Shown here: in pieces, positions 8,056 to 15,161 of the stretch
How the letters are laid out: every line of letters starts with the position of its first letter
Position numbering within the stretch: the first letter of the stretch is position 1
Assembly (NCBI GenBank): GCA_937957915.1
Contig: CALGNZ010000172.1
Location: forward strand, 1 to 33,176
Direction: 5' to 3'
From: an uncultured Granulosicoccaceae bacterium
GTDB taxonomy: Bacteria > Pseudomonadota > Gammaproteobacteria > Granulosicoccales > Granulosicoccaceae
Length of the DNA: 33,176 nucleotides
Translations under genes and position numbers: made by a program
The notes under the pieces: model-generated
What the model saw: only the letters and a program-made list of their open reading frames with translations
Databases searched by the model: none
Told to the model about the DNA's origin: nothing

Positions 8056-9381
8056 CGAACTCGCTTCTCGCTGCTGCAGCTTAAGTCTAATTTCTGCGTG
8101 CTTTTCTTCAGTTATCGGATAACCGCGCATCAGCAGCAAAGCCGTTAACTTAAAGCCAATACAGGGCAGACCATACATAACGGCCAGCCCCTGAATTGCA
8201 CCAGCATCGTTATTACCAGCAGCGCTGAAGCCGAAAACATCAAGCAGTGGAAAAGCAATACCAATCGCCAGTGCAAAAGACAACTTGGTTGCAGTACCCC
8301 ATAGCGCAAAGAAAAGCCCTGGTCGTCGATAGCCGCTCTGCAATGCATCCCATTCAATGATGTCCGCGTTGATAGCACTCGGCAATACCAGATCTGCACC
8401 AGTGGCGAATCCGGTAAAAATAACGATGATAGTAAAAAGCACAATCGAGTCGCTATCGAGAAACGGCGTCCAAAGGAAAAACGCAACAGCAAGCAGAATA
8501 GCGGCGGTCCAGGTTTGGTGTTTGCCAAAGCGCTTCGACATAGCAACCCAAAAAGGAACAGAACAGGCGGAGCAGGCAAGATACAGGAACAACAGCATGC
8601 CAACTGAGCCCTCTGCATCAATGACGTGAGTAACAAACAACACAAATAGGGTGGCAGGTATGGCATTGCCAACAGCATTAAGAAAAAAGCTGATTAGCAG
8701 TTGCCGAAACGGTGTGGGCTTGCTGACCACTTTCCACGCTGCCGCAACGGTATCTTCGGGTAAATCGGTGTTTCTGTTATCGGGCACAAACACGGCAGCG
8801 AGAACCGTAGCAATGATCATGGTGCCTACAACCAGCCAGGTAATGCCCGACAACGTGGGCCCAAGCTCTGCGGAGTTTCCGCGTGCGAGCACCACCGCAA
8901 ACAACAGCGCCACCAGAGACCCGACCAAACCGAAAGCTACCCGCGTACCGGCAATCAGACTGCGTGTATTGTAGTTATCCGAAAGCTCGGCACCCCATGC
9001 ATTCATCGGAACAATCGACAAGGTGCCAGCAATGTAGATAGCAATCGTCCACAACAGCAGGTAACCGGTCGTTACCTCATTCGGTGGGTTAAACAAAAAC
9101 CAGGTAGACAGTATGATCAGTGGAGTGGCTAAAACCACATACAGTTTACGGCGGCGCCATGAGGTTGGCGTGGCATCTGACAGGTACCCGACGATTGGAT
9201 CGGTAACAGTGTCACAGAGCTTCGCAATCAACATGACCACACCAATCGCCGTCAGGCTCAAACCGGTTGACTCGGCATAAAATGTTGGTACAAACACTTG
9301 CAGCGCAATAAACGCCGCAGCCAGCGGAAACGCAAGGCTTCCATAGGCGGCTAGTACTATTTTTCCGGGCTCGCTGTGCAT
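8053..9381 (-). CDS. GPH-family (MelB-type) sugar:cation symporter
   Basis: About 442 residues in the inner membrane, with roughly 12 hydrophobic segments; imports a glycoside, pentoside or hexuronide with a cation. The N-terminal region matches the family: LPA-type first helix, then LCDTVTDPIVGYLSDATPTSWRRRK, whose D-x-x-x-D-P-x-x-G-x-x-S-D pattern is the MelB loop 2-3 signature containing the cation-site aspartates. The frame stays open upstream to a GTG at 9537, but the extra 52 residues are non-hydrophobic and unlike family N-termini, so I place the start at the ATG at 9381. Neither start has a clear ribosome site. The substrate is unknown; the downstream Gfo/Idh/MocA dehydrogenase is a plausible partner. 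Confidence 0.75.
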   Translation of the reverse strand: MHSEPGKIVLAAYGSLAFPLAAAFIALQVFVPTFYAESTGLSLTAIGVVMLIAKLCDTVTDPIVGYLSDATPTSWRRRKLYVVLATPLIILSTWFLFNPPNEVTTGYLLLWTIAIYIAGTLSIVPMNAWGAELSDNYNTRSLIAGTRVAFGLVGSLVALLFAVVLARGNSAELGPTLSGITWLVVGTMIIATVLAAVFVPDNRNTDLPEDTVAAAWKVVSKPTPFRQLLISFFLNAVGNAIPATLFVLFVTHVIDAEGSVGMLLFLYLACSACSVPFWVAMSKRFGKHQTWTAAILLAVAFFLWTPFLDSDSIVLFTIIVIFTGFATGADLVLPSAINADIIEWDALQSGYRRPGLFFALWGTATKLSFALAIGIAFPLLDVFGFSAAGNNDAGAIQGLAVMYGLPCIGFKLTALLLMRGYPITEEKHAEIRLKLQQREASS

Positions 9382-9663
9382 CGATGTCTGCGCTGCTGGT
9401 TGATACTTTGGGTTTATACGAAGCCAGGCTGATAATGGCTGAATCGATAAGGGTTTACGCCACTCGAGTGGCGCAGAAAAAAGCTTGTCAGGACCAGTTC
9501 CTATCCGTACTGCACCTGGCTCTCTGATGACCTGCACTGGATGTACGACTCGTGTCAGGCTTACACCTTGAATCAGACAATTCGGTTAAGTCAATGCATC
9601 TGATGCAGGAAAAACGCCTACAATGGAGCTGACTCAATCATATCTGCAAAAGGATGGCTTCCA

Positions 9664-10128
9664 ATGCGTTATTTTGAAGACTTCAAACCTGGTGAAATCA
9701 TGACGCACGACGGTATCATGCTGTCTGAACAGGAGATCCTGGAATTTGCCGGCAAGTATGATCCTCAGCCGTTCCATACAGATGCAGCTGCGGCTGAGCA
9801 AACCATCTACGGCGGGCTGATTGCCAGTGGCTGGCAGACAGCATCGACCACCATGCGCATGATGTACGAGAGTTTTATCAAGGACAGCTCGAGCATGGGC
9901 TCCCCGGGCCTTGATACTATTCGCTGGCACAAACCAGTACGCCCGGGTGATGTGCTGTCATTGCGCGTTACGGTAAAAGAAACCAGGCGTTCCCGCAGCA
10001 AACCCGACCGTGGCATTGTTTTCAGCTCCACTGAAACTTTGAATCAGGACGGTGACGTCGTCATGTCATTTGCCGGCATGGGCATGTATCGATGCCGCGA
10101 CGAAAAAGCTACTGACGATCACGGTTGA
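9664..10128 (+). CDS. MaoC-like (R)-specific enoyl-CoA hydratase / dehydratase
   Basis: 154 residues, a single hot-dog domain. The hydratase-2 motif is present as AGKYDPQPFHTD (29-40), with D33 and H38 as the catalytic pair, followed by GGLIASGW (hot-dog helix) and GLDTIRWHKPVRPGDVLSL, the usual central strand turn. The family hydrates trans-2-enoyl-CoA to (R)-3-hydroxyacyl-CoA or acts on short branched acyl-CoAs. AAGGA lies 10 bases before the ATG. It is transcribed away from the symporter gene and towards the YceI gene. No acyl-CoA pathway partner is adjacent. Confidence 0.85.
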   Translation: MRYFEDFKPGEIMTHDGIMLSEQEILEFAGKYDPQPFHTDAAAAEQTIYGGLIASGWQTASTTMRMMYESFIKDSSSMGSPGLDTIRWHKPVRPGDVLSLRVTVKETRRSRSKPDRGIVFSSTETLNQDGDVVMSFAGMGMYRCRDEKATDDHG

Positions 10129-10136
10129 ACGTCAGT
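10111..10136. terminator. Inverted repeat at the end of the MaoC gene
   Basis: ACTGACG (10111-10117) and CGTCAGT (10130-10136) are 7-bp arms spanning the stop codon of the MaoC-like gene, between convergent genes. There is no T-run; termination is only suggested by position. Confidence 0.3.
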
Positions 10137-10155
10137 ACGACAATTGAAACACCGG

Positions 10156-10761
10156 CTAGTCTTTTTCAAATATAAACCGCAGCGTCACCGGAACGACCCG
10201 ACCAATTGAAGGCAGTTTGGCAAGCTCCATCAGTTTGTCTACGCCCTCTGTGATCCCTAGTGTTTCAGTACCGATCATCAGCATCTCGTCAGTCGACACC
10301 AGTATCTTGTCTTCAGACAGCTTGGCCAGGAACATCGGAGCGCTGATAGCAATGTCTTTGCTACCAAGGCTGAGTGTCCCCGAAACATCTATCGTTGCAG
10401 TGGCTGCCGGTGCGAGATCGACTATTACTTTCGGGTCAATACCGGCTATCAGGATTGCGCCTGGCATCATGCCTTCGAACAGGTGGCGTTTCATGCGGGT
10501 ATCACGAATTTCTATGCCGGTATCCACAGATGCCAGGGCAATCTCGATGCTGGCCCGGCCGCTGTTGTCAACTTTGCCTGCCAGCAGGTTAAAACGATGA
10601 GATTCGCCAACAGCGTCCAGCTTTACAGAGCCAAAAGCCACTTTCGACTCCTCGCCCACCAGCTTCCAGGTTGGGCTATGCCCGTCAGCAAACGCACCGG
10701 GTGAAAGGGTGCAGGCAGCTAAAACCACAGCAGCTCGGCTAATCAAATTACTGAGTTTCAT
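10156..10761 (-). CDS. YceI-family exported lipid-binding-like protein
   Basis: 201 residues with a signal sequence. LAAC at 14-17 fits a lipoprotein box, but AFADG at 23-27 would also serve as a signal peptidase I site, so lipoprotein status is open. The mature part is a YceI-type beta-barrel: SKVAFGSVKLDAVGESHRF, IEIALASVDTGIEIRDTRMK, then HLFEG with a conserved-type RMKRHLF turn, and the closing strands. The family forms lipocalin-like barrels that bind polyisoprenoid or fatty-acid-like ligands in the periplasm; the function is poorly known. ATG at 10761 has AAGGA upstream. Confidence 0.75.
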   Translation of the reverse strand: MKLSNLISRAAVVLAACTLSPGAFADGHSPTWKLVGEESKVAFGSVKLDAVGESHRFNLLAGKVDNSGRASIEIALASVDTGIEIRDTRMKRHLFEGMMPGAILIAGIDPKVIVDLAPAATATIDVSGTLSLGSKDIAISAPMFLAKLSEDKILVSTDEMLMIGTETLGITEGVDKLMELAKLPSIGRVVPVTLRFIFEKD

Positions 10762-10884
10762 GCGAATCCTTCGTGTTTGGACAGATTAAATGTGACTGGA
10801 TGCTCCTGCAGCCAGTGCCCTTCACTTAATACAACAGTTATACATCCGCATTTATTCCCTGCCTGACATTAATACTGCCTCTGT

Positions 10885-11215
10885 TTAGAACGCCTCATCT
10901 GTGGCTATTTTCAGCAGCATTGCTCGCGCGCTCTGACAATTAGTTTGAACTGTGTCGACAAGTGTCCAGCCATGTCCCGGGAAAGTAATCCAACTGGCTT
11001 GGTTGTCGCAAAGGTAACCGGAGAAACCCGCCATTACCAGGTGGCGGAGTTCGCGCGCGAATAGCCGAGTTTCTACAGCGCGCAGTGCAATTTGATTAGC
11101 GCCGACTAACTTGACGTCGCAATCAAGATACCGGGAAGCCTCTTTCTATCAAAGAGTGCCGCCAATACGCCATATCTGGCGATTCGCCATCGGTACCATT
11201 GCCACACACGAACAT
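10885..11215 (-). pseudogene. Possible frameshifted small gene remnant antisense to the serA leader
   Basis: Two minus-strand frames look protein-like and meet at one point. Frame A (from an ATG at 11215, and open further upstream) reads MFVCGNGTDGESPDMAYWRH and stops at 11123. Frame B is open from 11145 to a TAA at 10885 (86 codons) and includes LRAVETRLFARELRHLVMAG and FPGHGWTLVDTV. Each part alone is too short to look like a gene, and the only ATG in frame B is at 11034. Together they suggest one reading frame broken by an indel near 11123-11145, or a chance effect. I recognise no family. The rest of 10762-11291 contains only the leaders of the two flanking genes. Confidence 0.3.
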
Positions 11216-11291
11216 CACTTCGAACCGATCTTCACTGCGAACTGCATAGAGGCGCGAAAGTGACCACCCGATTTGCCCCCAAGGCAGAACT

Positions 11292-12257
11292 ATGAAAATA
11301 CTGATCGCTGACAGCTTCCCTGATTCACATCAACAGATTTTGATTCAGGAAGGGCACGAGATTACCTTCAACCCTGCTTTGGATGGCGACAGTCTCGTTG
11401 CGGCAATTGCCGACCACGAAATCCTGATCGTGCGCAGCACTGCAGTTGCAGCAGCGACGCTGGAGGCAGGCAAAAACCTGAAGCTGGTAATTCGCGCCGG
11501 CGCTGGCACCAACACCATCGACAAGCCCAGTGCAACAGAGTTAAACATTCGTGTCTGTAACGTACCCGGCGCCAACGCGGTTGCTGTGGCAGAACTGGCG
11601 ATGGGCCTCATTCTGTCAATTGATCGCAACATTCCAGACAACGTTTATGACCTTAACAAAGGCACCTGGAACAAGAAAAAATACGCAAAGGCACGCGGCC
11701 TATACGGACAGAAGGTTGGCATCCTCGGGCTTGGTGCCATTGGTTTTGCAGTAGCCGAGCGCGCTCGCGCTTTCGGAATGCCGGTTTATGCTGTCAAAAA
11801 GACCGGCAGGACAGCAGAGGCCGAGAAAAGAATAAGCGCCGCCGACATTACGCAACTGAACTCTGTGGACGAGCTACTGGCTGAGTGCGACATAGTCTCA
11901 CTGCACATGCCAGCCAGCGCGGATACCAAAAACATCGTCAATCAGGACTTCCTCAACAAAATGAAACCGGGCGCAATGCTGATCAATACTTCGCGCGGAG
12001 AGCTCGTCGACGAAGAGGCACTGATTGCAGCGATGGATAGCAAAGGCATACGCGCGGGTCTCGATGTGTACCAAAACGAACCAGGGTCCGGCGACCCTGC
12101 TTTTGAGTCAAAACTGGCGTCACACGCAAACGTATGCGGCACTCACCACATTGGCGCATCCACAGATCAGGCGCAGGTCGCGGTTGCAGATGGTGCGCTG
12201 CAGATTATTGCCGCCTACGCAGCAGGTGAGTTTCGCAACTGTGTAAATCCGGCATAG
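11292..12257 (+). CDS. serA: D-3-phosphoglycerate dehydrogenase, short form without ACT domain
   Basis: First step of serine synthesis: oxidation of 3-phosphoglycerate to 3-phosphohydroxypyruvate, cytoplasmic. 321 residues, the short form without the C-terminal regulatory (ACT) domain of the E. coli enzyme, so serine feedback through ACT is not expected. GLGAIG (146-151) is the nucleotide loop, R235 in NTSRG, E263 in QNEPG and H286 in HHIGAST are the catalytic Arg/Glu/His. After the second Rossmann strand the usual Asp/Glu is absent and the segment reads YAVKKTGR, with basic residues. This could mean NADP use. It is the first gene of a cluster with serC and a DUF1015 gene. Confidence 0.85.
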   Translation: MKILIADSFPDSHQQILIQEGHEITFNPALDGDSLVAAIADHEILIVRSTAVAAATLEAGKNLKLVIRAGAGTNTIDKPSATELNIRVCNVPGANAVAVAELAMGLILSIDRNIPDNVYDLNKGTWNKKKYAKARGLYGQKVGILGLGAIGFAVAERARAFGMPVYAVKKTGRTAEAEKRISAADITQLNSVDELLAECDIVSLHMPASADTKNIVNQDFLNKMKPGAMLINTSRGELVDEEALIAAMDSKGIRAGLDVYQNEPGSGDPAFESKLASHANVCGTHHIGASTDQAQVAVADGALQIIAAYAAGEFRNCVNPA

Positions 12258-12495
12258 GTGTTGTTCCACAGCGGCCAGGTATTAACAACAGGTTCTCTGT
12301 TTGCCCTTGTTATCACAAAGAATTTCCTGCCATGCAAAGTGCAAATCCTCAGTGAAAACAATTGTCTTCAGGATAATCTCGCCACTGCGTGAAAAATACG
12401 GAGTAGAATTGCCCGGCTCAGGCAGGCGCTCACTGATCGTGGCGCATCCTATTCCAGTTCAACAATCAACCGGCATACACCAGGGATTTTAGTCA

Positions 12496-13584
12496 ATGAG
12501 TAATCGCAAACATAATTTCAGTGCAGGCCCCTGCACGCTTCCACTGTCTGTGCTTGAAGAAGCACAGGCCGAGTTCGTCGACTACCAGGGTGCTGGTATG
12601 TCGTTGATCGAAATGAGTCACCGTGGCAAGCACTTTGACGATGTTGCGAACGAGGCAATGGCGCTGTCGATGGAGGTTTTCCAGGTACCGGATGATTTTG
12701 CCGTGCTGTTTCTGCAGGGCGGTGCACTGCTGCAGTTTTCAATGGTGCCGATGAATCTGCTGGGGCCCGGACAAAAAGGTGCGTATGTTAACTCCGGTAC
12801 CTGGGCCAAAGGCGCCATCACCGATGCCAAAGAGTACGGCGAGGTGTACACCGCATGGGACGGAGCAGACAACAACTACACCCGCATGCCAGCCACCAGC
12901 GAAATAGCACTGCAGGACAACACTCGCTATTTGCACATTACTACCAATGAAACCATCGGCGGCATTCGCTTTGCGGAATGGCCCGACGTCGACGTGCCAA
13001 TGGTGGCTGACATGTCTTCTGAATATATGGCACGCCCGCTGCCCTGGGACAAATTTGACATCGTCTACGGCGGTGCGCAAAAGAACCTGGGACCGGCAGG
13101 TATGGCTGTTGTGTTTATACGCAAATCAATCCTTGAAAATACCAACCGGAACCTCGGTCGATACCTGCGCTATGACATACAAGAGTCAAAGGGCTCTATG
13201 TTTAACACTCCGCCGGTCTTTCCTATTTATATGTTCGGCAAAGTCCTCAAATGGATGAAAGCGCAGGGTGGCCTGTCAGCAATGGAAAGCACCGCCGCTG
13301 AAAAATCGAGTGCCATCTACAATACCATCGACAACAGCAATGGCTATTTCAATTGCCCGGTTGAAGTGGCCAGCCGCTCACACATGAACGTGGTTTTCCG
13401 CTTGCCCAGCGAAGATCTGGAAAAGAAGTTTCTTACCGAGGCTACCGCCGCGGGGTTCCTGAATCTTAAGGGCCACAGAAGCGTTGGCGGATGTCGCGCC
13501 AGTATCTACAATGCGCTGCCTAAAAGCAGCGTCGCAGCACTTACCCGGTTCATGGATGACTTTCAGGGTAATAACGCTGCATAG
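12496..13584 (+). CDS. serC: Phosphoserine aminotransferase
   Basis: Second step of serine synthesis: PLP-dependent transfer of the amino group from glutamate to 3-phosphohydroxypyruvate, also used in the pyridoxine pathway of gammaproteobacteria. 362 residues, full length. It opens with NFSAGPCTLPLSVLEEAQ, contains GMSLIEMSHRGKHF and LFLQGGALLQFSMVPMNLL, and has the PLP lysine K196 in YGGAQKNLGPAG. The C-terminal end, GGCRASIYNALPKSSV, is typical. AGGGA lies nine bases before the ATG. The 238-base gap from serA contains no gene. serC is followed after 17 bases by the DUF1015 gene, so these two are likely co-transcribed. Confidence 0.95.
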   Translation: MSNRKHNFSAGPCTLPLSVLEEAQAEFVDYQGAGMSLIEMSHRGKHFDDVANEAMALSMEVFQVPDDFAVLFLQGGALLQFSMVPMNLLGPGQKGAYVNSGTWAKGAITDAKEYGEVYTAWDGADNNYTRMPATSEIALQDNTRYLHITTNETIGGIRFAEWPDVDVPMVADMSSEYMARPLPWDKFDIVYGGAQKNLGPAGMAVVFIRKSILENTNRNLGRYLRYDIQESKGSMFNTPPVFPIYMFGKVLKWMKAQGGLSAMESTAAEKSSAIYNTIDNSNGYFNCPVEVASRSHMNVVFRLPSEDLEKKFLTEATAAGFLNLKGHRSVGGCRASIYNALPKSSVAALTRFMDDFQGNNAA

Positions 13585-13601
13585 CCAATTGGTTTTTACC
13601 T

Positions 13602-14864
13602 ATGCCAGTAATCAAAGCATTTGACGGATATCTGGTGAACCCGGAGCGGGCACACGCTGTTGTGTCGCCCGCCTATGATTCGGTTTCTCCGGAGCAACGG
13701 CGCCTGTTCGCTGATGCTCATCCCGATAACTTCATTAACACCATGCGTCTGCAGGAAGACTTTCCGGCACATGCACAACCCAGCCACGAGCAACTACTCA
13801 ATGGCAACAAGGAGCGCCTGCAAAAGTTGCTCGCCAACGGATCGTTTAATGAGCTTGCAGAGCCAAGCATGTTCGTTTACCGGCTGGGTACTGGCAGTCA
13901 CATTCAAACGGGTATTGTCTGCGAAATAGCGGTTGCAGACTACGAACAAGGGCTACTGCGCAAACATGAAAACACACGTACATCGAAGGAAGATTTACTG
14001 GCGCAATACCAGGAGGTAGTAGGCGCCTCTTCAAGCCCGATCTGTTTAACCTATTCGCAAAGCGATGCTATAGATGACTTCATCAACAACGTCACCAGTA
14101 GCTCCCCCGAGCTGGATTTTCCAACTGACGATGGTGAAACACAAACGATTTGGCGCATCTCTGCCGAACATCAGCTGGCCCAGCTGAAAACTCTGTTCGA
14201 GGACGTCAGCGACACCTACCTTACGGACGGGCATCACCGCGCTGCATCCGGTCGCCGCTATGCGGAGATTATGCGTGAAAAAGCCAATAGCAATACAGGC
14301 CACGAGCCCTATAACCAGTTGCTTGTCGCTCTGTTTCCTGACAACCAGCTAAACCTGTTACCGTTTCATCGCTGTATAAAAGATTTAAACGGGCTTGGCC
14401 TGGGCGATCTGCTACAGGCATTGGCAGTTAATTTCGATGTTGAGCCGATTGATAACAGCAGTACACCCGGCAGCCAACAAAGTGCTTTCTCCCCTGCACG
14501 TCATGGAGAGTTTGGCATGTATGTGCAAGACCGCTGGTATCAACTGAAAGTCAGGCAGGGCAGCGTAGATCAGTCTGACCCGGTTGACTCTCTGGACGTG
14601 TCAATATTACAAAACCTCATTCTCGATCCCATCCTTGGTATACACGATTCAAGGGACGACCCCAGACTGGGTTACGTTGCTGGTGTGGGTGGTGACGATG
14701 CGATCAGGCAGGCTTACGACGAAGGCTGGGCCGTAGTCTTCACCTGCTACGCCACTTCAATTAAACAATTGATGGGTGTAGCGGACGCAGATCAGCTGAT
14801 GCCACCGAAGTCGACGTATTTTGATCCAAAGCCCCGGTCAGGAATATTCGTCAGGCTAAAGTGA
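13602..14864 (+). CDS. DUF1015 family protein linked to serine synthesis
   Basis: 420 residues, full length for DUF1015. Family marks are FDGYLVNPERAHAVVSPAYD near the start, the KHENTRTSKEDLL motif at 121-133, YLTDGHHRAASGRRYAEIMR (DGHHR at 209-213) and the PKSTYFDPKPRSGIFVR end. The His-rich DGHHR and HE-x-T motifs look like a catalytic or metal/phosphate site. The family is known to sit next to serA and serC in several phyla, but its reaction is not settled to my knowledge. Its position directly after serC, with no serB in view, makes a role in phosphoserine or serine metabolism likely. There is no strong ribosome site; translation may couple to serC. Confidence 0.85.
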   Translation: MPVIKAFDGYLVNPERAHAVVSPAYDSVSPEQRRLFADAHPDNFINTMRLQEDFPAHAQPSHEQLLNGNKERLQKLLANGSFNELAEPSMFVYRLGTGSHIQTGIVCEIAVADYEQGLLRKHENTRTSKEDLLAQYQEVVGASSSPICLTYSQSDAIDDFINNVTSSSPELDFPTDDGETQTIWRISAEHQLAQLKTLFEDVSDTYLTDGHHRAASGRRYAEIMREKANSNTGHEPYNQLLVALFPDNQLNLLPFHRCIKDLNGLGLGDLLQALAVNFDVEPIDNSSTPGSQQSAFSPARHGEFGMYVQDRWYQLKVRQGSVDQSDPVDSLDVSILQNLILDPILGIHDSRDDPRLGYVAGVGGDDAIRQAYDEGWAVVFTCYATSIKQLMGVADADQLMPPKSTYFDPKPRSGIFVRLK

Positions 14865-15161
14865 TACGGTGTGGGCGGGTAACTCGCTTTATAGCTACGC
14901 TGTGGTGAACCTCTTTGTGCTTAGCGCTGATGGTGCAAAGAACGCTGCCAGCGAGGGATAACTGTTCATGCGACCTGCCAAGCGATCAAACTCATAATGC
15001 CTCAGGCACGGTTTCGCGCGGTTCGCGTCGCTCACCGCCACCCTGCGTCAGGCCGAAAAAAGCCTTTCGCTTCGTTTTTGGTCTTTCAAAATTGAAGGCC
15101 CCCGGCAGGGATTTCCCGCTTGCGCCACCCAACAACGCGCCGCTAACTGGCGGGCAGTTTC
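14865..15161. other. Gap between convergent DUF1015 and FtsZ-like genes
   Basis: About 300 bases without a convincing gene. A plus-strand frame starting at 14915 runs on into the antisense of the ftsZ-like gene and has no coding character (many Pro/Cys/Arg, no family). AT-rich interrupted inverted words around 15050-15085 (CCGAAAAAAGC and GCTTCGTTTTTGG) could form an imperfect hairpin and may act as a terminator for one or both genes. Confidence 0.35.

Noticed and set aside
8145..8678. 177-codon minus-strand frame inside the symporter gene
   Set aside because: It is an alternative frame of the membrane protein gene, whose Leu/Cys/Ser-rich translation is a shadow of the real frame.
9382..9537. 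52-residue N-terminal extension of the GPH symporter
   Set aside because: It begins at a GTG without a ribosome site, is hydrophilic and unlike family N-termini; more likely leader or promoter DNA.
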